The notes below the pieces were generated by a model. That model did no database searches, was not told the origin of the DNA, and worked only from the letters and a program-made list of their open reading frames with translations. A stretch of 64,000 nt of DNA from Dipteris shenzhenensis (taxonomy: Eukaryota; Polypodiophyta; Polypodiopsida; Gleicheniales). Numbering within the stretch: the stretch's first letter is position 1; the number at the start of each line of letters is the position of its first letter. Below are positions 11,150-22,821 of this stretch, piece after piece. Both the position numbers and the translations under genes were made by a program. The DNA is taken from the NCBI GenBank assembly GCA_047967505.1, contig CM106540.1. One strand, written 5' to 3'.

Positions 11150-11700
11150 GATACTTGACAGTCTTAGAGGCAACAAATCCATTGACATGTTGTACAAATT
11201 GTATTACCAAAAATTGAAAAACTCATAAAATTGATACAATGGAATCATCTACTTAAAGCCCCTTACTTCCTATTTTGCTTACTAGATTATGATCAATAGA
11301 TGATTAGCCACCACTATGTGTTCCCCTTTTATTTCACCCTCCAGACATTACTAGAGTAACAATGATAATACTAGACAATACTAGAGTAACAATGATAATG
11401 CTTGTCTTTGCTTGTGATTCATGAAGATTTCAATCATTATTTGAGAATTGCATAGGGAAAAGAGAGGAAAAGTGTCCCTTTTTTGAAGTAGAGCCAAGAT
11501 TATATCACTCTAGTTTTCCACACAAAATTGCACTAGCTAAAAACACCACAACCATTGTAAGAGTGATCTAACATATGTATGCAATGCATATAAATTCATG
11601 GTAATGGTGATGACACAATCCCAACAGAAGAGTGCATTCATCGCATACAAATCCTAAGCTTTATGATGTTAACCTTTTACCCTTATAAGGTGCATGGTAT
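11150..11700. other. Intergenic sequence, no gene recognised
   Basis: Includes a short duplication of ACTAGAGTAACAATGATAAT near 11,351-11,400. No coding evidence. Confidence 0.45.
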
Positions 11701-11704
11701 TCTA

Positions 11705-13053
11705 CTATTGTGTCATTGAACATCTTGACAGAGTGTGGAGTTTAATGAAATCATATTCTTGAGAAATTCGAATATCCAATGCAAGATCTGTGACATCCTT
11801 ATAGGCTCCTTGAAATGCGCTTGAAATGCACCACATAGGACTACAACACTTGAAACTTATATAGGATTCTCCTTCATGTTTAATATATTCCATATACTCA
11901 CAAATTCCATTGCAAGATTTGCAAAGTTTCTACTTACAGAATTGACTAGATAAACGAGGGGCCTCATATACTCCCATGCTGCAAATTAAATCAGACATAA
12001 CTTCGGATAGGCATATCTTGCAGCAGACAAAACCCCTTCGAAACATTCCCAAGCTTTGCCTCAATGCATACAGCATCAAGGTCACCTCCTGACATAGAGT
12101 CTCATAGTAACAGGTTTTGTTGGAATTCCGTGCAATTCGTCGAATGCCTACTTGTCACTTAAAACTAGAGTATCCTAATTGTGACTCCAGGGCACCAGAA
12201 GAAGGAACAAAACGAAGAGGCAAAATAGACCCCAACCATAGCATGCAGGTTCCGAAGGATCGCTTGTTGAACTCTGACGCAGACTATGTCCACACGGGGC
12301 CTTTCCAGATGATTTCTTATACAAGAGTTGCAGCACTAGAAGAATGCCCACCGGAACAAGAATGATTGCCAGAGTACTGGCATATCCTGCAGCTACCTCG
12401 AAAGCAGTAGTTTCTTGCTTATGAAACCACCACCGTACGAGCGCTAGAGCTCCAACCACTAAAATTAAAAAGAGAGGAATGATGGGGGACGGGGTATGAT
12501 GCTTCGATTTGGAAGTGTTCATGGTTTGGAGCAGGTGCTCCAAGGATAACGAGCAGGGCAAGCTTGGTGGGCAGGTTTGAGGCGGGGATGAGGATGAGGC
12601 ACAGGAAGGCGTGACAGATGATGGGTTTGGGAATGTGCAGGTGGGGAGGCTGAAATCAACCTGGCTATTGGTAACTGACAAGAGTAAGGTAATCCATCAT
12701 CGTATCATGAGACAGCAGCTTCTACCTGAAACTATAACTGGATAGTAACGGATTCTTGCCGGCCAAACAAGGATGCTTGTGGCCACACTGCAGACATTGG
12801 AGAGAAGGTAGCCCAGAGTGAGGCACCGAATGTGAAGTCCGGCCAAGGGCGGATACTCTACACTGCCCACCAACGAATAACGAGTCGAGTTTATCGGGCT
12901 GGGTGAAATGTTCAATCGGAGAAGAGATTGGGAGGCACTGCAAAGAGAAGATAGCTCTGTTCTGAATAAGCATTTCATGATAACAATCTTCCGGTAAATT
13001 TCAAGAACTTCTACAGTCTTGCTTACCTCAAAGGCAGCTAAAAACAGGTGCAA
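11705..13053 (-). CDS. Possible small multi-pass membrane protein locus
   Basis: A less AT-rich island on the minus strand. The main open frame, 12,681-12,175 (168 codons), begins MSVTNSQVDFSLPTCTF and has a Ser/Pro/Cys-rich N-terminus and three hydrophobic stretches: about residues 68-86 (IIPLFLILVVGALALVRWW), 98-120 (YASTLAIILVPVGILLVLQL) and 150-165 (GLFCLFVLFLLLVPW). Upstream, a frame at 13,053-12,697 ends its first segment at a good splice donor (TTTGAG|GTAAGC). Downstream, FAAWEYMRPLVYLVNS ends at another donor (TCT|GTAAGT, near 11,935). This suggests several exons, but a complete phased model could not be built. A block around AAGAATCCGTT occurs twice (about 12,750 and 13,055), hinting at local duplication. 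The family is not recognised. It may be a real gene or a decayed one. Confidence 0.4.
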
Positions 13054-13127
13054 AGCAACGGATTCTTGGCAGGCAAACGTGCGCGCTGACGTGCTGGAAG
13101 GTGGAGACAGCAGCTAGCGCGTCGAAA

Positions 13128-13226
13128 AAACTGAGAATACTGTGTTTAGCGTGATGTTAGAAAATTTGATCAAACTGAGAATACTGTGTTTTTCAGAAGC
13201 GTTATGTTAGAAAATTTGATCAAAGG
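13128..13226. repeat. Two-copy tandem repeat, about 50 bp
   Basis: The words CTGAGAATACTGTGTTT and ATGTTAGAAAATTTGATCAAA occur twice in succession with a slightly different linker, just upstream (minus-strand sense) of the membrane-protein locus. Confidence 0.8.
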
Positions 13227-13239
13227 CACAGCGGATACG

Positions 13240-15460
13240 ACGAAACGAGCACAAGAAGACGTTTTACAAAGCAATTAAATTAAGTTGCTTATGGGTATAT
13301 GCAGATTCCTGGGCAAGGAAAGACGAGTCACGACACGTACAACCGACATGAAGAAAGCATGAGCTCTCTTCGCCTATAGGCCTTAAATTGAATGGTGAAG
13401 GTCGCTCTTGCTTAGGTAGGACTCAGCTAACTTGTGCCTGTTCCTGCTCGGCCTTTCACAAAGCTCTTTCACACAAGAGATCTTTCATACAAAGCCAATT
13501 TAGGTCCCAAAGGAAAGAATTTAAGACCACCTCTTATATGCCCTCTTAGTGTGCTCCTCACATTTTCCTCTACACACACTTTAGAGCGCATTGCAATGCA
13601 AAGAGAATGAAAAGTTTGGGGCAAGGGCATGAAAGGACATGTTCAATTTTCTATTAACGTCCTCTCGAGACCCAAGAGGATCTATGGGATAGATTAGATG
13701 AAGCTAAGCATCATAATCTCTTCTTGCAAGTCTAAATAGAGCAAAGGCAATTAGAATGGAGATGATGAACAAGCACGATTTGGCCAAGATATTGCTAATT
13801 TAAATCATTACCAAAAACCTATGCAATACAAACTTATGAAGCTGTTCCCAAGGATTAGCTACCATCTTTTTTAGCATTTTGGATTAGTAATCAACATCCC
13901 CTATGAACATGTTTTGCATATTCACACATATTATGTTATCATGTTTAGCATTTTGGATTAGTAATAGATATAAAGGGGAGAAAAGACCAAGTGGGCTGAA
14001 GCAAAATCCTTAAGGGACAACACTTCCCATAATACAGCAATATTCTTATACAAGAACATGATTTTCCAAGTTAGGTGTCACATTGAAATCATGTCTAACC
14101 AAGGGGGAAACTTCATCAATTTAGTCATCATTGTAATGGCGAAGGAGCTTGGGGCATTTATGAGATCATGGATCCCAATTTAGATTATAGGATTACAAGG
14201 ATGAGATGTATGCCTTGATCATACATTCAAGCTGTTGAAGGCGATGCTTTTACTTACCATTTTTTCTTTTAGGACCACAACTGTTTAAGCGATGTTTAAG
14301 AAATGGGATTTTCAAAAGTCTTGATATCTAATTATTGGTGCATAAGCATTGGAGGCTTGAATTTACTAGACACAATCTCGACATAAAAAGCTCAACTTTA
14401 TAGCCATAGCAAGAAATATTTAGTACTCATTTAGTATGTATGTGGAGTGATGAGTTTCTCACATGCATGTACTATCACACCAAACAATTAGGCTAGCTAT
14501 AGCAATCCATTTAGTTATCTTTCCAAAGAGACCTGATATGAGCCATTTATCAAAGCCATAAGTGCATTAAATATGCTAATATAATCATTTTGGATAAAAT
14601 TTCAAGGATAAAATAGTAAGTTTGCAAAATGTGCTTGAGATATCCATCCATCAATTTCATGAAGTCTCAATCCATACCTTGGAAAAAAAAGGGTTTGCTC
14701 ATGAGAAGACACGTACTAAGATTCTAACATCATGCATTAGCCTCAATTTGGAGGAAGGCACAACAATAGCCAAATGAAAGAATGGAGGTATGAACCCAAG
14801 TGCTAGTGAGAGATCAAAAACTTGGAATGCTCAAAGAAATACCATGTTAGGAGCTCTCTATTCAAGCACGTGGCAAAGATACACAAAATGGTGTAATTGG
14901 TTTAATTGATAGCTCATTACATTTTTAGAGAAGACAAGGAGTCCTAGGATCCATGCATCAAGGGGTAAACAAGTACAAGTACACATGGCATGTCACAATA
15001 TAGAATTGAAGAAGTAGCTTCATAAACTATGATACAACAATAATGTGCTACCCAAGGGACAAGTAATTAGAATAGCATGCAATAAGAAAGAAATTTGTTT
15101 TACTAATGACATAAAATAGGCCTACTTGCATGGCTACGATAAAGAGTACATAGAACCTCCACAATTAACATTGAAAAACATGTGAAACGAAAATAATGAC
15201 ATCAATTCCTGGACATAAACCACATGCAAGGTTAGCCTAATTGTTGTAAACCTTAATATGACCAATGAGAAAATGCTTGATATTAATCATTCATTTGAAT
15301 CTCTTATGGCATGCCTCTTTGAATCACTTAAAGTATGGAAGTTGACATGGATTTTACATCTTTTAAAAGTTTTTTCCCATTACTTCTAGCTACCATACTT
15401 GCTACTAGTGATTGTACATTGTGTTAATTAATTAAATCAGTAATTTCACAAAAATTGCAT
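13240..15460. other. Intergenic sequence, no gene recognised
   Basis: About 2.2 kb of AT-rich sequence with no open frame of useful length on either strand and no recognisable motif. It ends in a short (TG)n run at about 15,472-15,491. Confidence 0.5.
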
Positions 15461-15554
15461 GCGTGCATGCATGTGTGTGTGTGTGTGTGTGACTACTACA
15501 CACGGGCCTTGTTCTAATGATTAAGCATTGATGTTTAGCATGCACGGTGCGCTA

Positions 15555-15775
15555 ATCGTCGGTATGTATGGCAAGATTAAAAAGGTCGGTATATACCGAC
15601 ATTTGAGAGACTTGTTAATGGTCGGTATATATAGACCATTGACAGAAGTGTAATGGTCAGTATATACCAACCTTTGACTATCTGTAAAGGTCGGTATATA
15701 CCGACTCTGAGACGCTTTCCTATACCAATCTTTTAGAGAGAGTGGTTTTTCCTATACCGACCTTTAAAAGAGAGT
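15555..15775. repeat. Palindromic repeat array 1 (CACTA subterminal)
   Basis: Five to six copies of GGTCGGTATATACCGAC-type words, some perfect palindromes and some with one or two changes, spaced about 40-60 bases apart and often followed by TTTGA or TTTAA. Confidence 0.85.
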
Positions 15776-15914
15776 GTTTCCCAATGGCAAATCAAATTTC
15801 TTTTCATACATGTTGGATCCTGTGAAAGAATAAAAATACAAGAGCATGTACATCAAGTTTGAAGCTCATATATTCATGTCCAAGTTTGAGATGAAAAAAA
15901 TCAATCAAGAGCAT

Positions 15915-18441
15915 TTATGTCAATGGCTTCATCGTGAGCCGAGCCAAGTCCTGCGCACCAAACAAGTCTATCTCCAACTCTATACCGAGTTGATCTCCTA
16001 TATCATCATCGTACTCTGGCATCGTACGTTCACCTAAGACTTGATTTTGTGATTCCCCTTCTTCAATAAAGTTGGGTGATTCTTGATCGTCATATTCTTT
16101 CTCAATATTATGATCTCCATCTTTCTTCCATACGATGTCATTATGTGCATCTTCCTCTTGGCTCATATTGTAATATTCATCTTCTTCACTAGATCCATCT
16201 AGATCAATTGGATCTAACATTAGTAGTGGCATATCCATATCCACATCTCTATCTTCAAATATCTGTTTACTTTGTGGCGCAACTTGGATCACGTACCAAC
16301 ATCTTGGATCAGAATGATCTAGATAAAAAACCACCCATATTGAAGATGGGTGTCAAATGCCATCAATTATATGAATTTATGCTTAAGTAGATACGAACAT
16401 GTACCAATTGATCTTTAAAAATGAAAGCATTCGATTAATTAAATCATTAGTACGCACGTGCTCACAATGCTCGGGAAGAACAAAAGTATCACTTTCATCA
16501 ATCTAGAGTTTGGTGGAGTCTATCGCAAAGAAATCACTACTGTCTTTTCTCACTATAGCATGGGCACTGCTGTAAGTAATTCTAAACCATTTGACATCAA
16601 GAATGAAAATACTTAATCATCTAAAATAAATTTCATAGATTTCATGTATAGTCCCATAATAATCCAATTGTGAGGAGAGAAGATTGGTATCTGAAGCACT
16701 TGCTTGGCTATCTTGTGTGAAGTTAGCCATGACTCCACAGTCATATGTGACTCTCTTTGAATCGATGCGTTCCATGCAAAAATATCGTCCATATGACCAT
16801 AATGCATTGTACTTTTTGTACTGCAAAAGAGCATCATTGAAACAATGAGGATGCCTCTATTTTATAGCGTATATTGCCACAAATAGCTTAATTACATCAG
16901 GAGGTAAGAAACTTACATGCATCATACATCCAGATGATAACAGTCTCTCATGCTCATTTATTGTCTCTCCATTGTGTTCGGCTTTACGTAGAGCCAGTTG
17001 TAGCCAATCAAGTGACATGTGAGTGGGGAGAAGGTCTAGATATTCTGGATATGGTTGTGCTCACCTGTGCATGATTAATATGAAGATCTCATCCTTGCAT
17101 TTATTCTTTCTGCTTTGGTCACTTCATATCTCTCAATCCACTTTTGCATCTCCTTGCTATTGAGGATACAAAACTTATTGAATTTCTCCATTTGCTCTTT
17201 GCTCATCTTTCTTTCAATCCCTTTTGCTTGGAAAACCTCGCCAATAATGCAATCATCATCCTTGTTATGCCAAGCTTGCGGCATATCGGGATCCATGGAT
17301 GCAAGGAACTCTATGATATATACTAATGACTCTTGCACAAGCCATCCCTCTACCATGCTTGCTTCTAGTCTTGCTCTCTGCCTTACAAATCCCTTCAAAG
17401 TTTTCATAAACCATTCGAGAAAAAACATCCATCGACTATGAACGGAACGGTACCTGCAATGGCCACCTCATCAACTATGTGGACAAGCAAGTGCACCTGA
17501 GTTGTCATAATGCTCGAGGGAAAGTGCTTCTCAAGCAAGAATAGGGCTTTGATGGAGTCCACCCTAGCCTTCTCGATGCTCGATATGGAGATCTCTTTTT
17601 GAGATATCCACCTATTTCACGTGCCCATGTAAGATTCAATTTAAGTTGAATAATCTTTCTATAGATTATTCAACTTAAATTGAAGAAAATGTAATCAATG
17701 TGAGTTGATAGTAAGCATACCTCATAGTACCACTGATCTTGAATATATCATTTCTCACATCTTCTTGTAAGCACCCTGTCACTGTAATTGGGAGGATGAA
17801 CTATCCAAGCAATAAAGAAGTCATGTCAATAATATAACATAATTATAATTACACTAACACATCATGATTATCGGTACACTAATCCTACAGCGTAGAATAC
17901 TTGTAAGACCTTATGCCAATCATGGGACTTGATCTCACTAAGCTTATTGTCCTCTGAAAATGCTTCTTTCAAGCAATGCATGTACTCTATCAGTGTTCGA
18001 AAAGAGGCAATGTCTACCTTGACCATTGCCTCCTCTCTCTTAGAGAGGATCCATGATGCTCTCGGAAGGACAACTTTATGACCATGCACTTGGGGCCACA
18101 AATGAGGCATCCTATCCATAGCGTGCAAGTTTTCTCGCACTCCTCTTGAGTCTTTGTCACCAACCAAGTGTGCCCAAATAGTAGCCCCCACATTCTTGAA
18201 GATATGCATGGGATCCAAGAGATGATTGATTTGTAGATGACCCCAATAAGGAATCTTATGAAAGATGGATAGCCTCTTCATACCAGGAGGAGGATCCTCT
18301 CCATTCACCCTGCAAGCCTGAATGAGGCCTGAATCGAGTCACTTGCCTTGAAAGATGTTGGTGGTGGATCAAGCTAACTTGATGAACGAGATGGTCTAGC
18401 GGAAGGTATTGAGCATGACTTTCATAAACCATTTTCCTCAT
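15915..18441 (-). pseudogene. CACTA transposase, C-terminal half
   Basis: Minus-strand pieces of a TNP2-like transposase downstream of the Copia insertion. In gene order: LPLDHLVHQ (about 18,400), the GHRRFLP-LDHP region; 18,308-17,868 with SIFHKIPYWGHLQINHLLDP then MHIFKNVGATIWAHLVGDKD, the conserved H-x-LD-x-MH-I-x-KNV block; 17,428-17,075 with RLEASMVEGWLVQESLVYII, the DUF4218-like R-PEGSMAEGYL-x-EES pattern; about 16,680-16,640 with YYGTIHEIYEIY and 16,334-15,915 with VFYLDHSDPRCWYVIQV, the DUF4216-like region, followed by an acidic tail (DLDGSSEEDEYYN). Several gaps between blocks could be introns, but stops within the DUF4216 part show decay. A perfect hairpin sits at 17,635-17,684 between blocks. 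Confidence 0.8.
17635..17684. repeat. Perfect 22-bp hairpin
   Basis: Bases 17,635-17,656 and 17,663-17,684 are exact reverse complements, with a 6-base loop (TTCTAT). It lies in a non-coding gap (possible intron) of the CACTA transposase. No mismatch is present, in contrast with the decayed surroundings. Confidence 0.9.
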
Positions 18442-18479
18442 ATGTTTGGAGTGTCATGCAAGCACACTCAAACCCTCCC

Positions 18480-18828
18480 TGTTGGGATAAGTATGGTCAA
18501 GGGCTTGCTCTATGGTCATGTGTGCATCTAGGGGAGTCACATGTGTGTGTGTGTGTTGTAGAAGCACATCTAGTGCTATGAGGTGTCTAGTGTATGACCT
18601 AAGTGATGATGTAAGCCAAAGGCCCCCACATTGGGAGGTTCCTTTGATATAGGCCAGTCCCACTGATGTAGGGGCTAATTGCCACTAATATAGGGGAGGT
18701 GCCTACACCATCCTCTCATTCTATAAAATGGAGGACATTCCTTCATTCTAATACATGGATTTTACCTCACTTGAGCTCTCTCTCTCTTTGTGCCATGATG
18801 CATCTCTTCTACCCCACACTCTTTTACA
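18480..18828 (+). repeat. 5' LTR of the gag-only Copia
   Basis: 349 bp. It contains a TATA-like CTATAAAA at about 18,721 and a (TG)n run near 18,545. A CT-rich stretch precedes its end. Confidence 0.88.
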
Positions 18829-18845
18829 TTTGGTATCAGAGCTAC
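18829..18845 (+). other. Primer-binding site (Met-tRNA type)
   Basis: TGGTATCAGAGC lies two bases inside the left LTR, complementary to the 3' end of initiator methionine tRNA, as in most plant Copia elements. Confidence 0.85.
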
Positions 18846-19522
18846 TAGGCTTTGGAGAACTCATTTTGGTAGTGCCACCTCATCATCTTCTCCATCACCT
18901 CCTTTTGAGCTTTCTTCTTCCTTCCTCTTCAGAACTAGCTTAGCACTGTTCTCCTCATCCCTTGCATCTTTTTACAAGCCCTCTTAACTGAATAATGTAC
19001 TCTATGAGGCACACCTCTAACTCAGAGCATTTCCCCAAAGATGGAGTATATCACCCGTGCTGATCCAAGTAATGTTGGATGAAAAAATGTGCAATTCTTC
19101 CTATCTGCTCATCCATTGCTAGAACCCTTCTCGCATAATTTGGTCCATGTCTAGAGCCTTCTGCTGGTGAATTTTGAAGGCCAATGCATGCTAGAGCAAG
19201 GACAAATCAAGGAAAGGATAGTCAAAGAAGGTGCAGCTCTCCTAGACAAAAAGGTGCACTATTTCACCTATGCTTTTTGTTAAAGCTACCTTGGTATTCA
19301 AGCTTTATATTTGCACATAAAGCCCTCTCAAAATCTTATCTAGTTGTGTGAATTATGCCCTCAAAGTTGAGCTAGTCTTCTACAAAGCATTTTTGACAAT
19401 TTTAGAAATTTGATGCTAGAGTAAATGCTAGAGTGATGTTTGAGGATTGAAGTAATGCTAACGTAAAAATTAGAGAATGCAATTTCAGATTGAAATTCAG
19501 ATGGTACTAATCTCTTGTCAAA

Positions 19523-19729
19523 ATGCCAAGCTCTGAAGGTTCTTCCAATGCTAAGCACTTGAAGAAGACTAGAAGAAGGACAAAGTTTAAAGTGAAGAAG
19601 ACCCTAGCCAAGAAACTTTGGGAGAAGCCAACTAGGTATGAATATGCTAAACAATTAGGATTTTTTGAATTTATCTCTAGCAATCTACATTCGTATGGTG
19701 AGGGAGATTTCTTTGTTCAACAAGATTAG
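19523..19729 (+). other. Lys/Arg-rich leader ORF in the gag-only Copia
   Basis: A 68-codon frame before gag starts MPSSEGSSNAKHLKKTRRRT and is very basic in its first half. It has no recognised family. It could be part of the leader or a captured fragment. Confidence 0.3.
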
Positions 19730-19781
19730 TCATTTTGTAAGGGAGTAGACACTGCCTGAAAAAGGTAAGACCCTCTCATCA

Positions 19782-20440
19782 TGGCTACTTATAAAATTAA
19801 CAGGTTCAATGGCCAAGGCTTGCATACTTGGCAAATGAAGATAAAGTTTATGCTTATGAAAGAAAATCTATGGGACTTCATCAAGGAAGAAAGTCAATCC
19901 TCTCAGGAAGGTGAATCAATTAAATCTGAAAATTAAGTTCTTTGAACTTAAAATGGAGGGAGATAATGTTGCTACTCATGTCAACACTATGAGGAGTCTT
20001 ATGACACAACTAGCCTCAATTAATTCTCCTATCACTGAGGATGATGCTATGTCAATGCTTTTAAAGAGCATGCCTCAACACTTTGACTATGTGGTTACTA
20101 CTTTGAAGAATCTTCCTCAACCCACATTAGAAGGCATCATCAGTGCCTTACAAGAAGAGGAAAGAAAGAACACTTCAAGAATGGGCAAAATGCACATAGA
20201 AGCACTTGTAGTGAAGTTTTCAAAGAGCAGGTATAAGGATTGCAAACACTATGGGAAAAACAATCATCTTGAGAAGGATTGTTATAGAATCACCCTCACT
20301 CTTATTGTGGCAAGAATAATCACTTTGCAAAGTTTTGCAATGAGTAAATGAGGACTATGACAAATCTGGTTGAAGAAATAGATCCATCAATAAATGAAGC
20401 ATCCAACTTTGTGGCAGATGACAAGGACTTTGCCTTTTGA
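19782..20440 (+). pseudogene. Copia gag (UBN2-type) with damaged zinc knuckles
   Basis: The first frame, from an ATG near 19,782, has RFNGQGLHTWQMKIKFMLMK, the start of a Copia gag (F-x-G-x-N-x-x-x-W-x-x-x-M). After a frame change and a loss of roughly 50 residues, the frame 19,911-20,351 continues LKIKFFELKMEGDNVATHVN, then SMPQHFDYVVTTLKNLPQPT, the UBN2 core. A first knuckle reads CKHYGKNNHLEKDC: the second metal-binding cysteine is Y. A second knuckle, in another frame, reads CGKNNHFAKFC. The product would be the structural capsid protein of a retrotransposon particle. Frame breaks indicate that this copy no longer makes one. Confidence 0.8.
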
Positions 20441-20732
20441 GCAACTTGTCTTTGAATTTTTGTTTACCATCACTTGGTAAAATTTTAAGGTTCTCTACTT
20501 GGAGTAGTACTCCAAAAAGAATGTAAATCACCTCTGGTCACCATATGATGTACCTAGGCCATGTGATATGTGTTTGGTCTATCCCATTTTTGTAAACCTT
20601 GATCCTTGGGCACCTTTGCTAGCATGAGATCCTAGCCATAGATTTATCCTTGACCACCATGAGATGGCATGAGAAACTATGTGACTAGATATATCCTTGA
20701 CATTGCAAGAGGCAAACCCTTGAGGGGGGGTA

Positions 20733-21071
20733 TGTTGGGATAAGTATGGCTTGCTCTATGGTGCATGTGTGCATCTAGGGGAGTCACATGTGTGTGTGTT
20801 GTAGAAGCACATCTAGTGCTATGAGGTGTCTACTGTGTGACCTAAGTGATGATGTAAGCCAAAGGCCCCCACATGGGAGGTTCCTTTGATTTAGGCCAGT
20901 CCCACTGATTAGGGGTTGATTGCCACTAATATAGGGGAGGTGCCTACATCATCCTCATTCGAAAAAATGGAGGACATTCCTTCATTCTAATACATGGATT
21001 TTGCCTCACTTGAGCTCTCTCTCTCTCTCTTTGTGCCATGATGCATCTCTTCTACCCCACACTCTTTTAAA
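20733..21071 (+). repeat. 3' LTR of the gag-only Copia
   Basis: 339 bp, colinear with the 5' LTR apart from a few short deletions. Its 3' part is copied again at 21,158-21,352 (see the tandem duplication). Confidence 0.88.
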
Positions 21072-21442
21072 CTCCCCACAAACAAGACAAGCATGGTACT
21101 AACTTATTACAAGTCCTGTATGCATGCATGAATGTGTTAGTATAAGACATGCGCTAGAAAGTTCCTTTGATTTAGGCCAGTCCCACTAATGTAGGGGTTG
21201 ATTGCCACTGATATAGGGGAGGTTCCTACACCATCCTCTCATTCGATAAAATGGAGGACATTCCTTCATTCTAATACATGGATTTTGCCTCACTTGAGCT
21301 CTCTCTCTCTCTCTTTGTGCCATGATGCATCTCTTCTACCCCACATTCTTTTAAACTCCCCACAAACAAGACAAGCATGGTACCAACTTATTACAAGTCC
21401 TGTATGCATGCATGAATGTGTTAGTATAAGACATGCACTAGA
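20880..21442. repeat. Tandem duplication spanning LTR end and flank
   Basis: A unit of about 281 bp, containing the last part of the 3' LTR plus about 90 bases of CACTA flank, is present twice head to tail (TTCCTTTGAT at 20,881 and 21,162). It arose after the Copia insertion because it includes the insertion junction AACTCCCC in both copies. Confidence 0.88.
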
Positions 21443-21533
21443 AAGAGAGTCATAAAAGTATCATTATACATGTAAAGAAATAACCACATACATGCGTACT
21501 CTCCATATCCTGGGTAGTCATGCATGGTCCACA

Positions 21534-22600
21534 TCAAGATTCCCCTGACCAAAATGTCATTGGTATGTCTAGGACCTCTGAAAATATCAAAGACATGTAT
21601 GCCTCTCCAAAAGACTCTGTAACCTCTCTATCAAAGGTGCCATGTACATGTCCATATTTTTGACCTTGTTCTGCCCTGGCACAAGCAGTGCAAGCATGAG
21701 GTGGCCCTTCTTTATTGTTAGCCATGGTGGGATATTGTAATTCACCAAGACTATAGGCCATGTCGACCAAGATGTCGAGTGTAACTTGAAAGGGTTCATG
21801 CCATCCATGGCGAGCCCAAGATGTAAGTTGCATGGCTCCCTTGCAAAGTCCGGCCACTAATTATCTAGGTGCTTCCAAGTAGCACAATCTACAAGAATCC
21901 TCAATGTGTCATTAGTGGACCGATGTGTAGCATGCCAAGTCATCAACTCTGCTATGGATTGTGCATCATAACATGTGTTGTGTTCTAGCAATGATGGAAA
22001 AGTGTCTCAAGACCTTTACTGAGATCTGCTCACCTTGCAAGTCATCTCTAGATCATTGTTCCCCACACTCTGGACAACTAGCCAAATCTCCATGCTCATG
22101 ATGATGAAAGGGAATGTAATCATTATGACAAGCATGGATGGTATCATAATCCATACCCATCTCTTGATGCGGGGATGGTATTTGGTGTAGGCAACATCTT
22201 CTAGAACAACCTATTGCAATTCAAACATACATATGCTTCCAATAATGAGAAACTATGATGATTCTCAAAAAAATCAAGATCCAAATTGAGATAAATTATG
22301 TGCTAACCTCATTAAGGCCGAGACACTTGTATTGGACCACTCATACTTTGCTTGTAGATTCAAGATTGAGAGACAAGCCCATAGTTTTGGCATCCCAGCA
22401 CCCTCGTACAATTGTGTTGATTGCAACTCTCACACCACGATGCATGACAATACAACATTGATGTCATACTTCTCGCTTACAATGAGTGCAATGACAATAG
22501 CACCTCTTGGTAAGCCACTCTATGCTCCCAAGCATTGGCGCATCATTTGATGAGCTTCCACTCGTCCCTTCCATCTGCACATCTCCAAAATCACAACACA
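21534..22600 (-). pseudogene. CACTA transposase, N-terminal half
   Basis: Minus strand. At about 22,140-22,060 the text CHNDYIPFHHHEHGDLASCP then ECGE matches the Cys-rich CP-x-D-C-x-x-Y-x-x-E-x-x-x-x-x-x-CP-x-CG motif of CACTA transposases, followed by KVLRHFSII (R-x-FP-I-x-PR-L). At 21,857-21,534 alternating frames give LGLAMDGMNPF, STWPIVLVNYNIPPWLTIKK and ALLVPGQNKVKNMDMYMAPL, the conserved D-G-x-NPF, W-P-V-x-L-x-x-YNLPPW and PGP-K-x-P-x-x-D-I-DV-YL blocks. Frame changes occur within these blocks. The gene continues across the Copia insertion to 15.9 kb. Confidence 0.8.
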
Positions 22601-22664
22601 AAATTCAAGGAAATCCACTCAAGATCCCAAAAATAGCCTATTGCTAGCTTTTATGTCTTGTACC

Positions 22665-22790
22665 ATTGGTATATATCGACTTTAGGCCCTGTTCCATTGG
22701 TATATGTACCGACCTTTAAGGGATACACAGAGTCGGTATTTACCGACAGAACTTCATCAGTATATATCGACTCTGGGAGCTAAAACGTGA
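22665..22790. repeat. Palindromic repeat array 2
   Basis: Four variants of the GTCGGTATATACCGAC word, including GTCGGTATTTACCGAC, just upstream of the transposase gene's N-terminal region. It could be a promoter-side binding array or the end of an inner element. Confidence 0.8.
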
Positions 22791-22821
22791 AACCCGCATC
22801 ACCGCCCCTCACAATTCTATC

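Larger units (their letters stand above)
18475..21076 (+). mobile_element. Gag-only Copia retrotransposon nested in the CACTA element
   Basis: Left LTR 18,480-18,828 (starts TGTTGGGATAAG, ends CTTTTACA). Right LTR 20,733-21,071 (same start, ends CTTTTAAA). Both are flanked by CTCCC (18,475-18,479 and 21,072-21,076), the 5-bp target duplication expected of an LTR element. Just inside the left LTR is TGGTATCAGAGC (18,831-18,842), the usual plant primer-binding site for initiator Met-tRNA. A G-rich polypurine tract precedes the right LTR (about 20,722-20,730). The 1.9-kb interior has only a Copia gag; no protease, integrase, RT or RNase H was seen. Such elements must borrow enzymes from a full Copia. 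LTR differences (small indels and a few substitutions) indicate a moderately old insertion. Confidence 0.88.

Noticed and set aside
12117-12365. 82-codon plus-strand frame
   Set aside because: Overlaps the membrane-protein frame on the other strand and lacks hydrophobic or domain features.
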